Shown: positions 41,191-50,357, counted from the first letter of the stretch. The stretch: 64,000 nt of DNA from Allobosea sp. (GCA_024231975.1 JAAEQB010000068.1:104533-168532); one strand, 5' to 3'. A program made the numbers and translations. Notes: generated by a model not told the origin, from the sequence alone.

Positions 41191-42057
41191 ATGGCCAAAG
41201 TCGCTTTTCTCGGTCTCGGCGTGATGGGCTATCCCATGGCCGGCCATCTCAAGGCCAAGGGCCATGAGGTCACTGTCTACAATCGCTCGCCGGAGAAAGC
41301 GCAGAAATGGGTGGCGCAGCATGGCGGCGTCTACGCGCCGACGCCGGCCCAGGCGGCCGAGGGCCAGGAGATCGTGTTCTGCTGCGTCGGCAATGACGAC
41401 GACCTGCGCTCGGTGACCACAGGCGAAAACGGTGCATTCGCCGCGATGGGCAAGGGCACGGTCTTCGTCGACCACACCACCGCTTCCGCCAACGTCGCGC
41501 GCGAGCTCGACGCGGCAGCCAAGGCGGCCGGCTTCGGCTTCATCGACGCGCCGGTCTCCGGCGGACAGGCAGGCGCCGAGAACGGCGTGCTGACCGTGAT
41601 GTGCGGCGGCGACCAGGCGACCTACGCCAAGGTCGAGCCGGTGATCGCGAGCTTCGCCCGGATGTGCCGGCTGATGGGCCCGGCGGGCTCCGGCCAGCTC
41701 ACCAAGATGGTCAACCAGATCTGCATCGCCGGCCTCGTCCAGGGCCTGTCCGAAGGCGTCCATTTCGCCAAGCGCGCCGGCCTCGACGTCGAGGCCATGC
41801 TGGAGGTGATCTCGAAGGGCGCCGCCGGCTCCTGGCAGATGGAGAACCGCGGCAAGACGATGAACGCCGACAAGTTCGATTTCGGCTTCGCCGTCGACTG
41901 GATGCGCAAGGACCTCGGCATCGTGCTCGACGAAGCCCGCCGCAACCATGCCCGCCTGCCCGTCACCGCGCTGGTCGACCAGTTCTATGCCGACGTGCAG
42001 AAGCTCGGAGGTGGCCGCTGGGATACGTCGAGCCTGCTGAAGCGGCTGGAGCCGTAA
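41191..42057 (+). CDS. Beta-hydroxyacid dehydrogenase (HIBADH family)
   Basis: NAD(P)-dependent dehydrogenase of 288 residues like 3-hydroxyisobutyrate or tartronate semialdehyde reductase. Cofactor motif FLGLGVMGYPMAGHL, substrate motif DAPVSGGQAGAENG, and catalytic region GSGQLTKMVNQI with the conserved Lys. Divergent from map, convergent with the uracil-DNA-glycosylase-like gene (three bases apart). Confidence 0.93.
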   Translation: MAKVAFLGLGVMGYPMAGHLKAKGHEVTVYNRSPEKAQKWVAQHGGVYAPTPAQAAEGQEIVFCCVGNDDDLRSVTTGENGAFAAMGKGTVFVDHTTASANVARELDAAAKAAGFGFIDAPVSGGQAGAENGVLTVMCGGDQATYAKVEPVIASFARMCRLMGPAGSGQLTKMVNQICIAGLVQGLSEGVHFAKRAGLDVEAMLEVISKGAAGSWQMENRGKTMNADKFDFGFAVDWMRKDLGIVLDEARRNHARLPVTALVDQFYADVQKLGGGRWDTSSLLKRLEP

Positions 42058-42060
42058 GCC

Positions 42061-42705
42061 TCAGCCAACCAGCCGCGCCACCTCCGTTCGCAACACCGGC
42101 ACCAACTCCGCCTCGAACCAGGGGTTCTTCCGGAGCCAGCCGTTGTTGCGCCAGGAGGGGTGCGGCAGGGGCAGGACACGCGGCCGGCGCTCCCCGGCGA
42201 AGATGTTGCGCCAGTCGGCGACGGTCGCCGTCAGGTCGGCTGCGGCCTTGGGCCCGAGATGCCAGGCTTGCGCATAGCGGCCGATCACCAGCACGAGCTC
42301 GATATTCGGCAGGCCGGCCAGCACGCGCGTTCGCCAGGCCGGCGCACATTCGCGGCGCGGCGGGAGGTCGCCGCCCTTGCCATCGAGCCCGGGGAAGCAA
42401 TGGCCCATCGGCACGATGGCGACGCGCGAAGCATCGTAGAAGCGGTCATGGTCCAGACCGAGCCACTCGCGCAGGCGGTCGCCGGAGCGGTCGGTGAAGG
42501 GCCTCCCGCTGGCGTGGACGCGCGTGCCCGGGGCCTGGCTCGCGATCAAGAGGCGGGCGCTCGCCTCAGCCTGGATCACGGGCCGCGGCTCATGCGGCAG
42601 GCGCGGCAGGTGGACCGGCTCGTCCCGGCAGATCCGGCAGGCGCGCAACTCGGCGAGGACGTCGTCGAGCGTCTCCGGCGCTTCTGCCCCCTCCCCGCTG
42701 CTCAT
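42061..42705 (-). CDS. Uracil-DNA glycosylase family protein
   Basis: A 214-residue protein of the UDG superfamily. Near the N terminus CRICRDEPVHLPRLPHEPRP, then LLIASQAPGTRVHASGRPFT (active-site motif 1 region, with GxRxxxSGxPF) and near the end VLPLPHPSWRN (motif 2, HPS). It lacks the four-cysteine Fe-S set of family 4 enzymes. DNA repair is inferred from fold only. ATG at 42705 overlaps the stop of the upstream secreted-protein gene (ATGA), making it the last gene of a five-gene coupled operon. Confidence 0.85.
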   Translation of the reverse strand: MSSGEGAEAPETLDDVLAELRACRICRDEPVHLPRLPHEPRPVIQAEASARLLIASQAPGTRVHASGRPFTDRSGDRLREWLGLDHDRFYDASRVAIVPMGHCFPGLDGKGGDLPPRRECAPAWRTRVLAGLPNIELVLVIGRYAQAWHLGPKAAADLTATVADWRNIFAGERRPRVLPLPHPSWRNNGWLRKNPWFEAELVPVLRTEVARLVG

Positions 42706-43172
42706 CGTCCGGCCAGCCGCCCCCGGCCAGGGCGCTGCGAGATCAGCCCGTCGCAATACCAGGCCGGCACCTTGTCGGCATGCTTCTCGGGATCGCCGGG
42801 CCGGACGGTGAAGGCGCCGATGATGCTGCCGCTGGCGACGCTACGCGGCACATAGAGCGAGCCGCTGCGCTCGACGGTGAAGCAATAGGTCTGCCGCGTC
42901 TCGATCGGGCCGTAATAATAGCAGATCGCATCATCAGTCGTGGTCCAGCAGGCATCCCGGTTCGGCGTCGCACGATCGCGGTTGTAGCCGCTTACCCGCC
43001 CGTCAGGGTGATGATACTCGCTGAAGGTCTCGCCGCTGCTGTAGCGCCCGGTCACCGTATTGCCCTCGACGAGCTGGCGCATCTGCTCGCCGGTCAGCCG
43101 CTCGACAGCGAATGCCCCGCTTCCCGAGAGCGAGAGCCCGAGCAGCAGCAACAGCAGCGCCGGAAATCTCAT
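42702..43172 (-). CDS. Secreted four-cysteine protein, paralogue 1 of 3
   Basis: A 156-residue secreted protein with signal peptide MRFPALLLLLLGLSLSGSGA. The mature part shares with its two upstream neighbours the blocks RLTGEQMRQLVEGNTVTGRY, DACWTTTDDAICYYYGP, YCFTVERSGSLYV and AWYCDGLIS, with four invariant cysteines. It differs by SIIGAFTV where the others have RINAIATI. The start overlaps the previous gene (ATGA). The fold may be a small periplasmic beta protein; no function recognised. Confidence 0.8.
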   Translation of the reverse strand: MRFPALLLLLLGLSLSGSGAFAVERLTGEQMRQLVEGNTVTGRYSSGETFSEYHHPDGRVSGYNRDRATPNRDACWTTTDDAICYYYGPIETRQTYCFTVERSGSLYVPRSVASGSIIGAFTVRPGDPEKHADKVPAWYCDGLISQRPGRGRLAGR

Positions 43173-43645
43173 CGCGCGGCGAGCCGCGACGACAGCGCCG
43201 GCGGCTGCGCCTGCGAGATCAGCCCGTCGCAATGCCAGGCCGGCGCCTTCTCGGCGTGCTTCTCCGGGTCGCCGGGCTGGATAGTGGCGATGGCGTTGAT
43301 GCGGCCGGTCCGATAGGTCTTCAGCACATAGAGCGAGCCGCTGCGCTCGACGGAAAAGCAATAGGTCCGGCGGGATTCGAACGGGCCGTAATAATAGCAG
43401 ACCGCATCATCCGTCGTGGTCCAGCAGGCATCCGTGTTCTGCACATGCCGGTTATGCCCGGTCGCGCGCCCATCCTGGTGATGATACTCGCTGAACGGCA
43501 GGCCGTTATTGTAGCGGCCGGCGACCGTGTTGCCGTCGAAGAGCTGGCGGATTTGCTGGCCGGTCAGGCGCTCGACGGCGGACGCACCGCTGGCCGAAGC
43601 GCAGAGCCCCAACAGCAATGCCGTGGCGGTGCCGAGCCGACTCAT
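43169..43645 (-). CDS. Secreted four-cysteine protein, paralogue 2 of 3
   Basis: A 158-residue secreted protein: signal peptide MSRLGTATALLLGLCASASG, then RLTGQQIRQLFDGNTVAGRY, DACWTTTDDAVCYYYGP, YCFSVERSGSLYV and AWHCDGLIS. Closest to paralogue 1 in the DACW-to-YYYGP segment and to paralogue 3 in GRINAIATI. Overlaps both neighbours by ATGA. Middle gene of a tandem triplication; function unknown. Confidence 0.8.
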   Translation of the reverse strand: MSRLGTATALLLGLCASASGASAVERLTGQQIRQLFDGNTVAGRYNNGLPFSEYHHQDGRATGHNRHVQNTDACWTTTDDAVCYYYGPFESRRTYCFSVERSGSLYVLKTYRTGRINAIATIQPGDPEKHAEKAPAWHCDGLISQAQPPALSSRLAAR

Positions 43646-44106
43646 CGAGCCGCCACGCGCCGCGACATCAGCGGACCTTGCGGCCCGCGTGAGATCAGCC
43701 CATCGCAATACCAGGGCTTGCCGCCATCGGTATGGTTGCGCGGATTGGCGGACTCGATGGTCGCAATCGCATTGATCCGGCCATCGCCGACATTGCGCAG
43801 GATGTAGAGCCGGTCGGTCAGCTCGACGGTGAAGCAATGCGTCGTCCGCTCCTCCGGCGGGCCGTAATAGTAGCAGACGGCATCGCCCTTGGTGATCCAG
43901 CAGGCGTCGCGATTCTCCTGCCAGCCATTATTGCCGAGCGCCCGCCCATCCGGGTCGTGAAACTCGGTGAAGAAGCCGCCGCCGGTGTAGCGGCCACTGA
44001 CCGTGTTACCGGTGAAGGCTCGGTTGATCTGCTCGCCGGTCAGCTTCTCCATCGCCGTTGCGGTGAGCGGGACGATCAGGGCGAGCAGGACCACCGGCAG
44101 GCGCAT
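43642..44106 (-). CDS. Secreted four-cysteine protein, paralogue 3 of 3
   Basis: A 154-residue secreted protein: signal peptide MRLPVVLLALIVPLTATA, then KLTGEQINRAFTGNTVSGRY, DACWITKGDAVCYYYGP, HCFTVELTDRLYI and PWYCDGLIS. The most divergent of the three. It starts two bases after the GST stop and overlaps the next paralogue (ATGA), tying the triplet to the GST gene. The four cysteines align in all copies, suggesting two conserved disulfides. Confidence 0.8.
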   Translation of the reverse strand: MRLPVVLLALIVPLTATAMEKLTGEQINRAFTGNTVSGRYTGGGFFTEFHDPDGRALGNNGWQENRDACWITKGDAVCYYYGPPEERTTHCFTVELTDRLYILRNVGDGRINAIATIESANPRNHTDGGKPWYCDGLISRGPQGPLMSRRVAAR

Positions 44107-44108
44107 GA

Positions 44109-44720
44109 TCAGACCTTCCAGCTCGGCCTGGCCGAGAGCTCGCCATGCCAGCGCCGGATATTGGCGAAATCCTCGGGCACAGGGATGCGCGAAGGCTTCA
44201 TGAAGTCGATGGCGATGCCGGCGGTGATGTCGGCGACCGTCAGCTCGTCGCCGCAGACGAAGCGATTGGCGCCGAGCTGCAGGTCGAGCAGCACGAGGTG
44301 ATCGTCAATCTGCTCGCGGCTGGATTCGGCCCATTCGGGCACCTGGTCCTCGAGCTCGGCCATGGCAGGATGGCCGTGGCGGAACACCGCCGAGACCGCC
44401 GTGAACAGGCCCAGTTCGATGCGGCGATTCCACATCTCGATCAGGGCCGCCTCCTTGGGCGCGGCGCCGAACAGCGGCGGTGCCGGATGCAGGCTCTCGA
44501 TATAGCGGCAGATCGCAATGGTCTCGGCCAGCGCCGTGCCGTCCTCCAGCAGCAGCACCGGCAGGCGCTGCGACGGGTTGATCCGGGTGAATTCCGGCGT
44601 CCGGTGCTCTTTTTTGGCGATATCGACCGGGATGAGCTCAGGCAGCGGCACGCCCTTCTCGGCGAAGAAGATGCGGACCCGCCGTGGATTGGGCGCGCGC
44701 CCGCCGTCATAGAGCTTCAT
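44109..44720 (-). CDS. Glutathione S-transferase family protein
   Basis: A 203-residue GST: thioredoxin-like N domain (MKLYDGGRAPNPRRVRIFFA, RINPSQRLPVLLLEDGTALA, ETIAICRYIE) and helical C domain with DELTVADITAGIAIDF. ATG at 44720 begins at the domain. First gene of the operon that runs into the three secreted paralogues and the UDG-like gene. Confidence 0.92.
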   Translation of the reverse strand: MKLYDGGRAPNPRRVRIFFAEKGVPLPELIPVDIAKKEHRTPEFTRINPSQRLPVLLLEDGTALAETIAICRYIESLHPAPPLFGAAPKEAALIEMWNRRIELGLFTAVSAVFRHGHPAMAELEDQVPEWAESSREQIDDHLVLLDLQLGANRFVCGDELTVADITAGIAIDFMKPSRIPVPEDFANIRRWHGELSARPSWKV

Positions 44721-44874
44721 GCCCCTCGCCTTTCGCCGTCTCGGACATGGCGGTTTCACGGTGCCGCCGCTGCCCTGTCAAGAGTTCAGCCTGCAAACAC
44801 GGCGGCATGACGACGCGCCAGACTGGAACAAGCGAGCCCCTGCCGAGATTGTTACCTGGGAGGTGGCGCAAGTC

Positions 44875-45024
44875 ATGCCGCAGGATTGGAGTTTCGTCGT
44901 CTGGATCGTGATCCTTGCCATCCCAGCAGGGTTGATGCTCGCAACCTTCTGGTCGCGTTCGCGGCAGCCTGGCGCAGCACGTCTCGACGGGCCGAGCAAG
45001 GACGATCCGCGCGAGCCCTTGTAA
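44875..45024 (+). CDS. Small single-pass membrane protein (49 aa)
   Basis: A 49-residue frame: MPQDWSFVVWIVILAIPAGL, one membrane helix continuing MLATFW, then a basic and polar tail (SRSRQPGAARL...REPL). GGGAGG lies 11 bases upstream of the ATG, rather far. The clean membrane-helix/charged-tail layout supports it. It is between divergent GST and the convergent AEC gene. Function unknown. Confidence 0.5.
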   Translation: MPQDWSFVVWIVILAIPAGLMLATFWSRSRQPGAARLDGPSKDDPREPL

Positions 45025-45028
45025 ACAA

Positions 45029-45949
45029 TCAGCCCGGCGCGAGCAGGATCAGGGCGAGCGGCACCGCGACCGCCGCCACCACGGTCTGCAGCGCGCAGAT
45101 GCCGGCCATCAGCGGCGCATCGCCGCCGAGCTGGCGCGCCATCACATAGGACGAGGAGGCCGTCGGCAGGGACTGGAACAGGATGGCGAGCGTCGCCGCC
45201 TGGCCGCCGAGGCCGAAGCCCTTCAGCGCCGCATAGGTCGCGAGCGGCATCAGCACGAACTTGGCGATGGAGGCGACCAACGCCGGCTTCAGGCCACGGC
45301 CGAGCGCGCCCCAGTCGAGTGCCGCACCGACGCAGAGCAGGCCGATCGGCAGCGAAGCCTGGCCAAGCGCCTTGAGGCAGCCCTCGACACCGGGCGGCAG
45401 GCCGAGGCCGCTGAGCTGGATGGCGATGCCGAGCACGCAGGACATCAGCAGCGGATTGAGGGCGAGGCCCCGCAGGATGCCGCGCAGGGTCGGCTGGGCC
45501 GAGCCCCAGCGGGCGAAGACGAGGACGCAGAGCACATTGACGGTCGGCACGATCGCCGCGTTCGCCACGGCCGCGAGCGGCAGCGCGGATGAGCCGAGCA
45601 TGCTGCCGGCCGCACTCAGGCCGACATAGTTGTTGAAGCGGATGCCGCCCTGGAACACCGAGGTGAAGGCGGCGTCGCTGTAGCCGAGCCAAGGCTTCGC
45701 CAGGACGAGCACCGCCGCGACGGCGACGATCGCCGCGATCAGCGTCAACGCCAGTTCGGCGACCGGCAGGCCCCTCAGATCGGCCATCGCCAGAGCGTGC
45801 ATGAAGAGGGCCGGCAGCAGGACATAGTAGCTCAGGCGCTCGGCCTGCGGCCAGAACGCGTCCGGCAGGAAGCGCAGGCGCCGCATGGCGTGGCCGAGCG
45901 CGATCAGCAGGGCGATCGGCGCCAAAGCGAGCAGGATGGCGCCGATCAT
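45029..45949 (-). CDS. AEC family (auxin efflux carrier-like) transporter
   Basis: Ten-TM transporter of 306 residues. The N-terminal half has FWPQAERLSYYVLLPALFMH and GIRFNNYVGLSAAG; the C-terminal half has ASLPIGLLCVGAAL and FQSLPTASSSYVMARQLGGD, the AEC signature. Bacterial members export or import dicarboxylates such as malate. Monocistronic. Confidence 0.9.
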   Translation of the reverse strand: MIGAILLALAPIALLIALGHAMRRLRFLPDAFWPQAERLSYYVLLPALFMHALAMADLRGLPVAELALTLIAAIVAVAAVLVLAKPWLGYSDAAFTSVFQGGIRFNNYVGLSAAGSMLGSSALPLAAVANAAIVPTVNVLCVLVFARWGSAQPTLRGILRGLALNPLLMSCVLGIAIQLSGLGLPPGVEGCLKALGQASLPIGLLCVGAALDWGALGRGLKPALVASIAKFVLMPLATYAALKGFGLGGQAATLAILFQSLPTASSSYVMARQLGGDAPLMAGICALQTVVAAVAVPLALILLAPG

Positions 45950-46101
45950 GCCGGGAACTCACAGGCGGGCAGGAATGTCATGCGGCAGCGAATCCGGCAC
46001 GGAAGCGGAAGAAGACGATCCTTCTTTAGGTCGCCCTCACCGGAGACGAAACCACCTGAACTGTCGGCAGGATTGAGGAATCCGCATGGACCGCCCAGGC
46101 T

Positions 46102-46653
46102 TCAACGCGGATGGCTCCTGCGCCACGCCTCCGGCCGCTCGAAGCTCGTCGCCCATATGCCGCGGCCGGCGGCCTTCGCCTCGGCCTCCTCGGCCTGGTA
46201 GGCGCCATAGGAGACCGCGTGGCCCTGACTGACCAGGGCGGCGTTGATCTCGGCGTCGCCCTGCCGGCAGCGCGCCAGCCCGCGGCCATAGCGATCCGGC
46301 CGCGAGACCGTGCAGCTGACATTGCCGAGCGCCAGCATGGCGGCGAGCGCGCGCCGCGCCTGCCGGCCGCAGGCGACCTCGCCGCCATTGCGATCGCGGC
46401 AGGTCTGCCGGTACTCCGGCGCGTCGATCCCTTCGAGCCGCAGCTCTTCGCCAAGCAACCGCAGCGAATCGCCGTCGATCGCCTCGGCCGCTCCCGCGAG
46501 ATCGCGGCCGCCGCCCAGCCGGTATTGCAGCACGGCCCCGGCAATCGCCAAAAGCAGAAGGAATCCAAGGGCTACGACGAAATCAACGGAGCGGCCGACT
46601 CGGCGCCAGCCGAAGGGTCCGTAACTGCCTGTCCTGAATCCGAAGCGCGCCAT
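46102..46653 (-). CDS. Membrane-anchored thermonuclease-family protein
   Basis: A 183-residue staphylococcal-nuclease-like protein with one N-terminal membrane anchor (about 24-44). SNase blocks: AIDGDSLRL (calcium-binding Asp), LRLEGIDAPEYRQTCRD (catalytic Arg/Asp region), DRYGRGLARC and VSQGHAVSYGAYQAEEAEAK. The catalytic pattern is conserved apart from the compact N terminus. Possibly an extracytoplasmic nuclease. ATG at 46653 is just 30 bases from the divergent kinase start. Confidence 0.87.
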   Translation of the reverse strand: MARFGFRTGSYGPFGWRRVGRSVDFVVALGFLLLLAIAGAVLQYRLGGGRDLAGAAEAIDGDSLRLLGEELRLEGIDAPEYRQTCRDRNGGEVACGRQARRALAAMLALGNVSCTVSRPDRYGRGLARCRQGDAEINAALVSQGHAVSYGAYQAEEAEAKAAGRGIWATSFERPEAWRRSHPR

Positions 46654-46683
46654 CAGCACAAGCTTAACGATTTCCAACTCATC

Positions 46684-48261
46684 ATGGCGAGCCGGGGCGC
46701 GACGGGTGCGCCGCCGGACGGGAGCCTTTGCCTTCGGATCATGCCGGAATTGACAGCCGAACAGGTGCAGCGCGGCCGCGGACCCGATCCGACCGCCCTG
46801 GCGCGCCGCAAGCTGATCAACCGCGAGGTCCGGTCGGCGCGCGAGAAGCTGACCTCGTCGACGGGGCTGCAGCGCGCCTTCGACTACGAGCTCGTCCGCG
46901 TCTTCGCGCAATACCGGCTGAACGGCTCCGCCGGCACGCTGCTGCTCGCCTTCCTGGTCGCGGCGGCAGCCTGCGTCTGGGTGCCGTTCTATGCGGTCTC
47001 GGGCTGGCTCACTTTGGTGGTGCTGACCACCGGCTTCACCGCCGTGCTGTGCCGGCGCTTCCTGGCCGAACATTCCGCCGCCGCACGCATCGGCTTCTGG
47101 CGCAAGCTCTTGCCCGCGGCCGAGCTGCTGCACGGACTATCCTGGGCCGTGCTCGCCGGCCTCTTCATCGGCATCGAGGCGCCCGGCGCCCGCTTCTTCC
47201 TGATGACGGCGCTGTTGATCGTCAGCGCGCTGACCGTCACGCTCGCGGCGACGATGCCGATCGCGGTCTATTCCGGCCTCGTGCCGATCGTCGGCGCGAT
47301 TATCCTGTCCTTCAGCGGTCGTAGCGACATCGACAGCGTCACCATGCTGCTGATGGCGGCCTGCGCCCAGCTCTTCTTCATTTTCCTGACCAACCGGCTC
47401 TATTCGACCTCGGTCGAGACCATTGAGTCCCGGGCCGAGAAGGATGCGCTGATCGCCGAGCTCGAGACCGCCAAGGCCAATTCCGACGAGGCCCGGCGCA
47501 AGGCGGAGGAAGCCAATCTCGCCAAGTCGCGCTTCCTGGCGACGATGAGTCACGAGCTGCGCACGCCGCTCAACGCCATTCTCGGCTTCTCCGAGGTGAT
47601 GAAAAACGAGGTGTTCGGCCCACACGCCAACGCCTCCTACAAGGAATATTCCGGCGACATCCACTCCTCCGGACAGCACCTGTTGACGCTGATCAACGAG
47701 ATCCTCGATCTCTCGCGCATCGAGGCTGGCAAATACGAGCTCAACGAGGAGGCGATCAGCCTCGCCGCCATCGCCGACGACGCGGCGCACATGCTCAACC
47801 TGCGCGCCAAGACCAAGGGCCAGACCATCCGCCAGGCGACCGAGCCGGAGCTGCCGCGGATCTGGGCCGACGAGCGCGCCATCCGCCAGGCCGTGCTGAA
47901 CATCCTGGCGAATGCGATCAAGTTCACCCCGCAGGGTGGCGAGATCTCGATCAAGGTCGGCTGGACCGCGACCGGCGGACAATATGTCTCGATCACCGAT
48001 ACCGGCCCCGGCATCCCCGAGGACGAGATCCCGGTGGTGATGCAGACCTTCGGGCGCGGCTCCCTGGCGATCAAGACCGCGGAGCAGGGCTCGGGCCTCG
48101 GCCTGCCGATCGTCAAGGGACTGATCGACCTGCATGGCGGCGGCTTCCGCATCAAGTCGAGCCCGCGCGCCGGCACGGAAGTCACGATCACGCTGGGCGC
48201 CGAGCGTGTGATGGACACGCTGCCGGCGCTGCCCCACCCCGGCGAGCGCTCGGCCGCGTAA
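46684..48261 (+). CDS. Multi-TM histidine kinase (PdhS/DivJ-type)
   Basis: Sensor kinase of 525 residues (506 if the ATG at 46741 is used). Six or so hydrophobic segments fill about 70-230, then a coiled coil (IESRAEKDALIAELETAKAN). The HisKA box reads FLATMSHELRTPLNAILGFS and continues SSGQHLLTLINEILDLSRIE, the sub-type shared by DivJ, PleC and PdhS. HATPase has NILANAIKFTPQGG, DTGPGIPEDE and GSGLGLPIVK. In alphaproteobacteria this class often signals through DivK in cell-cycle control, but the class is broad. No regulator is adjacent. Confidence 0.9.
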   Translation: MASRGATGAPPDGSLCLRIMPELTAEQVQRGRGPDPTALARRKLINREVRSAREKLTSSTGLQRAFDYELVRVFAQYRLNGSAGTLLLAFLVAAAACVWVPFYAVSGWLTLVVLTTGFTAVLCRRFLAEHSAAARIGFWRKLLPAAELLHGLSWAVLAGLFIGIEAPGARFFLMTALLIVSALTVTLAATMPIAVYSGLVPIVGAIILSFSGRSDIDSVTMLLMAACAQLFFIFLTNRLYSTSVETIESRAEKDALIAELETAKANSDEARRKAEEANLAKSRFLATMSHELRTPLNAILGFSEVMKNEVFGPHANASYKEYSGDIHSSGQHLLTLINEILDLSRIEAGKYELNEEAISLAAIADDAAHMLNLRAKTKGQTIRQATEPELPRIWADERAIRQAVLNILANAIKFTPQGGEISIKVGWTATGGQYVSITDTGPGIPEDEIPVVMQTFGRGSLAIKTAEQGSGLGLPIVKGLIDLHGGGFRIKSSPRAGTEVTITLGAERVMDTLPALPHPGERSAA

Positions 48262-48405
48262 AGCTTGCCGAACAAGGCCTTACGCCTCCTCGTCCTGAGA
48301 CTATCCGACCAGCCGCGTGTCGATTGCTTTGATCGCGAAGCGCCGCATAGTGCTGCATGCCCGGACAGCCATGAGCGTCACTCCGGTCGCGTCAGATTGG
48401 GAGAC

Positions 48406-49386
48406 ATGAGCATGAGGAAGTTCGTCGCGTCGTGCATGGGCGCCTTGCTCGGCTTCGGACTGCTGGCGGCCCAGGCCGGCCCCTGGCCGGAGCGACAGGT
48501 GACGCTGATCGTGCCGAGCGCGCCCGGCGACGGCTCCGACATCGCCGCACGCCTGATCGGCGAGAAGCTGCAGGCGGCGCTCGGGCAGCCCGTCGTGGTC
48601 GAGAACCGGATGGGCGCCGGCGGGGTGGTCGGTTCGGCCGCGGCGGCCAAGGCGGCGCCAGACGGCTACACGCTGATCATGGGCAATGCCGGCTCGCACG
48701 GCATCATCCCGGCGACCTACAAGGACGTGCCCTATGACGCGATGCGCGATTTCGCGCCGGTCTCGCTGGTCTACCGTGCGCCGAACATCTTCCTCGCCAG
48801 CAAGAAGCTGCCGGTGAAGTCGCTGGCTGAACTCGTCGCCTATGCCAAGGCCAATCCGGGCAAGCTCAGCTTCGCCTCGGGCGGCAACGGCTCCTCCGCG
48901 CACATGAACTCGGAATATCTGAAGGTTCTGACCGGCATCGAGGCGACGCATGTGCCCTATCGCGGCTCAGGGCCAGCGCTGAACGACCTCGTCTCCGGCC
49001 AGATCGAGTTCATGGCGGTGAACCTGCCGCCGGCGATCGGGCTGGCGCAGTCTGGGCAGGTAACGCCGCTCGCCGTGACCACCCGCAAGCGCGCCGCCGC
49101 GCTGCCGGAGGTGCCGACCGTCGAGGAAAGCGGTTTCCCCGGCTACGAGACGGTCGCCTGGTTCGGCCTGCTGGTGCCCACGGGCGTGCCCGCCGAGATC
49201 GTCACCCGGCTCCATGCCGAGGTGGTCAAGGCCTGCGCCGACCAGGAGATCCAGAAGAAGCTCGCCGTGCTGGGCGGTGATGTCGTCTGCAACACGCCGG
49301 CCGAGTTCCGCGCCTTCCTCGCCGCCGATATCGCGCGCTGGAAGGAGGTCGCCGCAGCGGCCAAGATCTCGCTCGACCCGAAGTGA
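48406..49386 (+). CDS. Tripartite tricarboxylate (Bug-type) binding protein
   Basis: Periplasmic binding protein of 326 residues of the TctC/Bug family: signal peptide (ending LAAQAG), PWPERQVTLIVPSAPGDGSD, VVVENRMGAGGVVGSAAAAK, HVPYRGSGPALNDLVSGQIE and ALPEVPTVEESGFPGYE. No TctA/TctB permease is linked, which is common for Bug proteins. The start may be 48406 or 48412 (GGGAG upstream serves both). Confidence 0.92.
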   Translation: MSMRKFVASCMGALLGFGLLAAQAGPWPERQVTLIVPSAPGDGSDIAARLIGEKLQAALGQPVVVENRMGAGGVVGSAAAAKAAPDGYTLIMGNAGSHGIIPATYKDVPYDAMRDFAPVSLVYRAPNIFLASKKLPVKSLAELVAYAKANPGKLSFASGGNGSSAHMNSEYLKVLTGIEATHVPYRGSGPALNDLVSGQIEFMAVNLPPAIGLAQSGQVTPLAVTTRKRAAALPEVPTVEESGFPGYETVAWFGLLVPTGVPAEIVTRLHAEVVKACADQEIQKKLAVLGGDVVCNTPAEFRAFLAADIARWKEVAAAAKISLDPK

Positions 49387-49406
49387 GAAGTGCGCTGCCG
49401 ACGTGA

Positions 49407-50357
49407 TCAGCGCGTCGGCGCGTAGCTCGCTTCCAGTTTCGCCTCACCGAGCATGCGCACGAGCCTTTGGCGAATATCGTCCGGCTCGGTCGCACCACCC
49501 AGCATGCCGAGTCGGACGATAGCGAAGGGCGGCTCGGCCTTCGCTGTCAGCGCAAGAGGCCCCGACGGGTCCGGGAAATCCCCGATGAAGCGGGCCAGCG
49601 CGTTCCTGCTCGCAGTGGGCAGGAACGATCCGGGCAGCAGGTCGAGCATGTCGACCGCCTGCTTCCGATAGGCTTCGAACACCGGGACCGGGTCCTGGTC
49701 GAAGCCGATGCGGGCGACGATCAGCGGCAACAGAAAGGTCGTGGTCATCGCCTTGTCGTCGAGCCGCAAGGCGAGCTGGCCGATCCGGAGCGACGGCAGA
49801 TCGGGCCCTTCGCCGACTTTCATCGCCGAGAGATCAAGCCCGTAGATGGTGGCGTCGAGATGCAGATCGCCGAGCTTCTCACCGGCGATGCTCGCCTCTT
49901 CAAGCCGGATAGCGCCCGTCGCCTTGTCCGAACGATAGCTCAGCCGGACATTGAACGGCTTCTGCTGCCGGCGATTCAGATAGTCCAGACCAGGCTTGCC
50001 GGTCTTCACATCGACCCGAACACCCCTGAGCTCCAGCTTCAACCATTCGGGAAATCGTTGGCTGGTTGCAGCCCTGACAAGGTCGGCACCGCTCGCATCC
50101 GCGCGCTCGATGAGCAGGCCGGTATCCAAGCTGCCGCTCGGACCGGGCGAGATCCTGAAGCTGGTGATCCTGCAGCCATCCCCCTCGGGATTGACCGTCG
50201 TCTGCACCGTGCGTTGGATCGCCGGCAGCGCATCGACGAGCGCATTGCAATCCTGCTGCGCGCCTCCGCTCGGCAACTGCGCCTGAACGGCATGCGATGG
50301 AAGCGCGGCGAGCGCCAGAACGCTGGCGAACATGCTTATGGATGAGCGTGGCGACAT
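49407..50357 (-). CDS. Secreted hypothetical protein
   Basis: A 316-residue exported protein with signal peptide (SSISMFASVLALAALPSHAV, cleaved near VQA). The mature part has one cysteine pair (DCNALV, GDGCRI) and alternating short strands (LDTGLLIERAD, LKLELRGVRVDVKTGKP, GDLHLDATIYGLDLSAM), somewhat like AsmA- or LolA-type beta structure. This is not enough to assign a family. Start at 50357 is set by the signal peptide. Confidence 0.7.
   Translation of the reverse strand: MSPRSSISMFASVLALAALPSHAVQAQLPSGGAQQDCNALVDALPAIQRTVQTTVNPEGDGCRITSFRISPGPSGSLDTGLLIERADASGADLVRAATSQRFPEWLKLELRGVRVDVKTGKPGLDYLNRRQQKPFNVRLSYRSDKATGAIRLEEASIAGEKLGDLHLDATIYGLDLSAMKVGEGPDLPSLRIGQLALRLDDKAMTTTFLLPLIVARIGFDQDPVPVFEAYRKQAVDMLDLLPGSFLPTASRNALARFIGDFPDPSGPLALTAKAEPPFAIVRLGMLGGATEPDDIRQRLVRMLGEAKLEASYAPTR

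Noticed and set aside
41176..41949. 257-codon minus-strand ORF opposite the HIBADH-type gene
   Set aside because: Shadow; all dehydrogenase motifs are on the plus strand.
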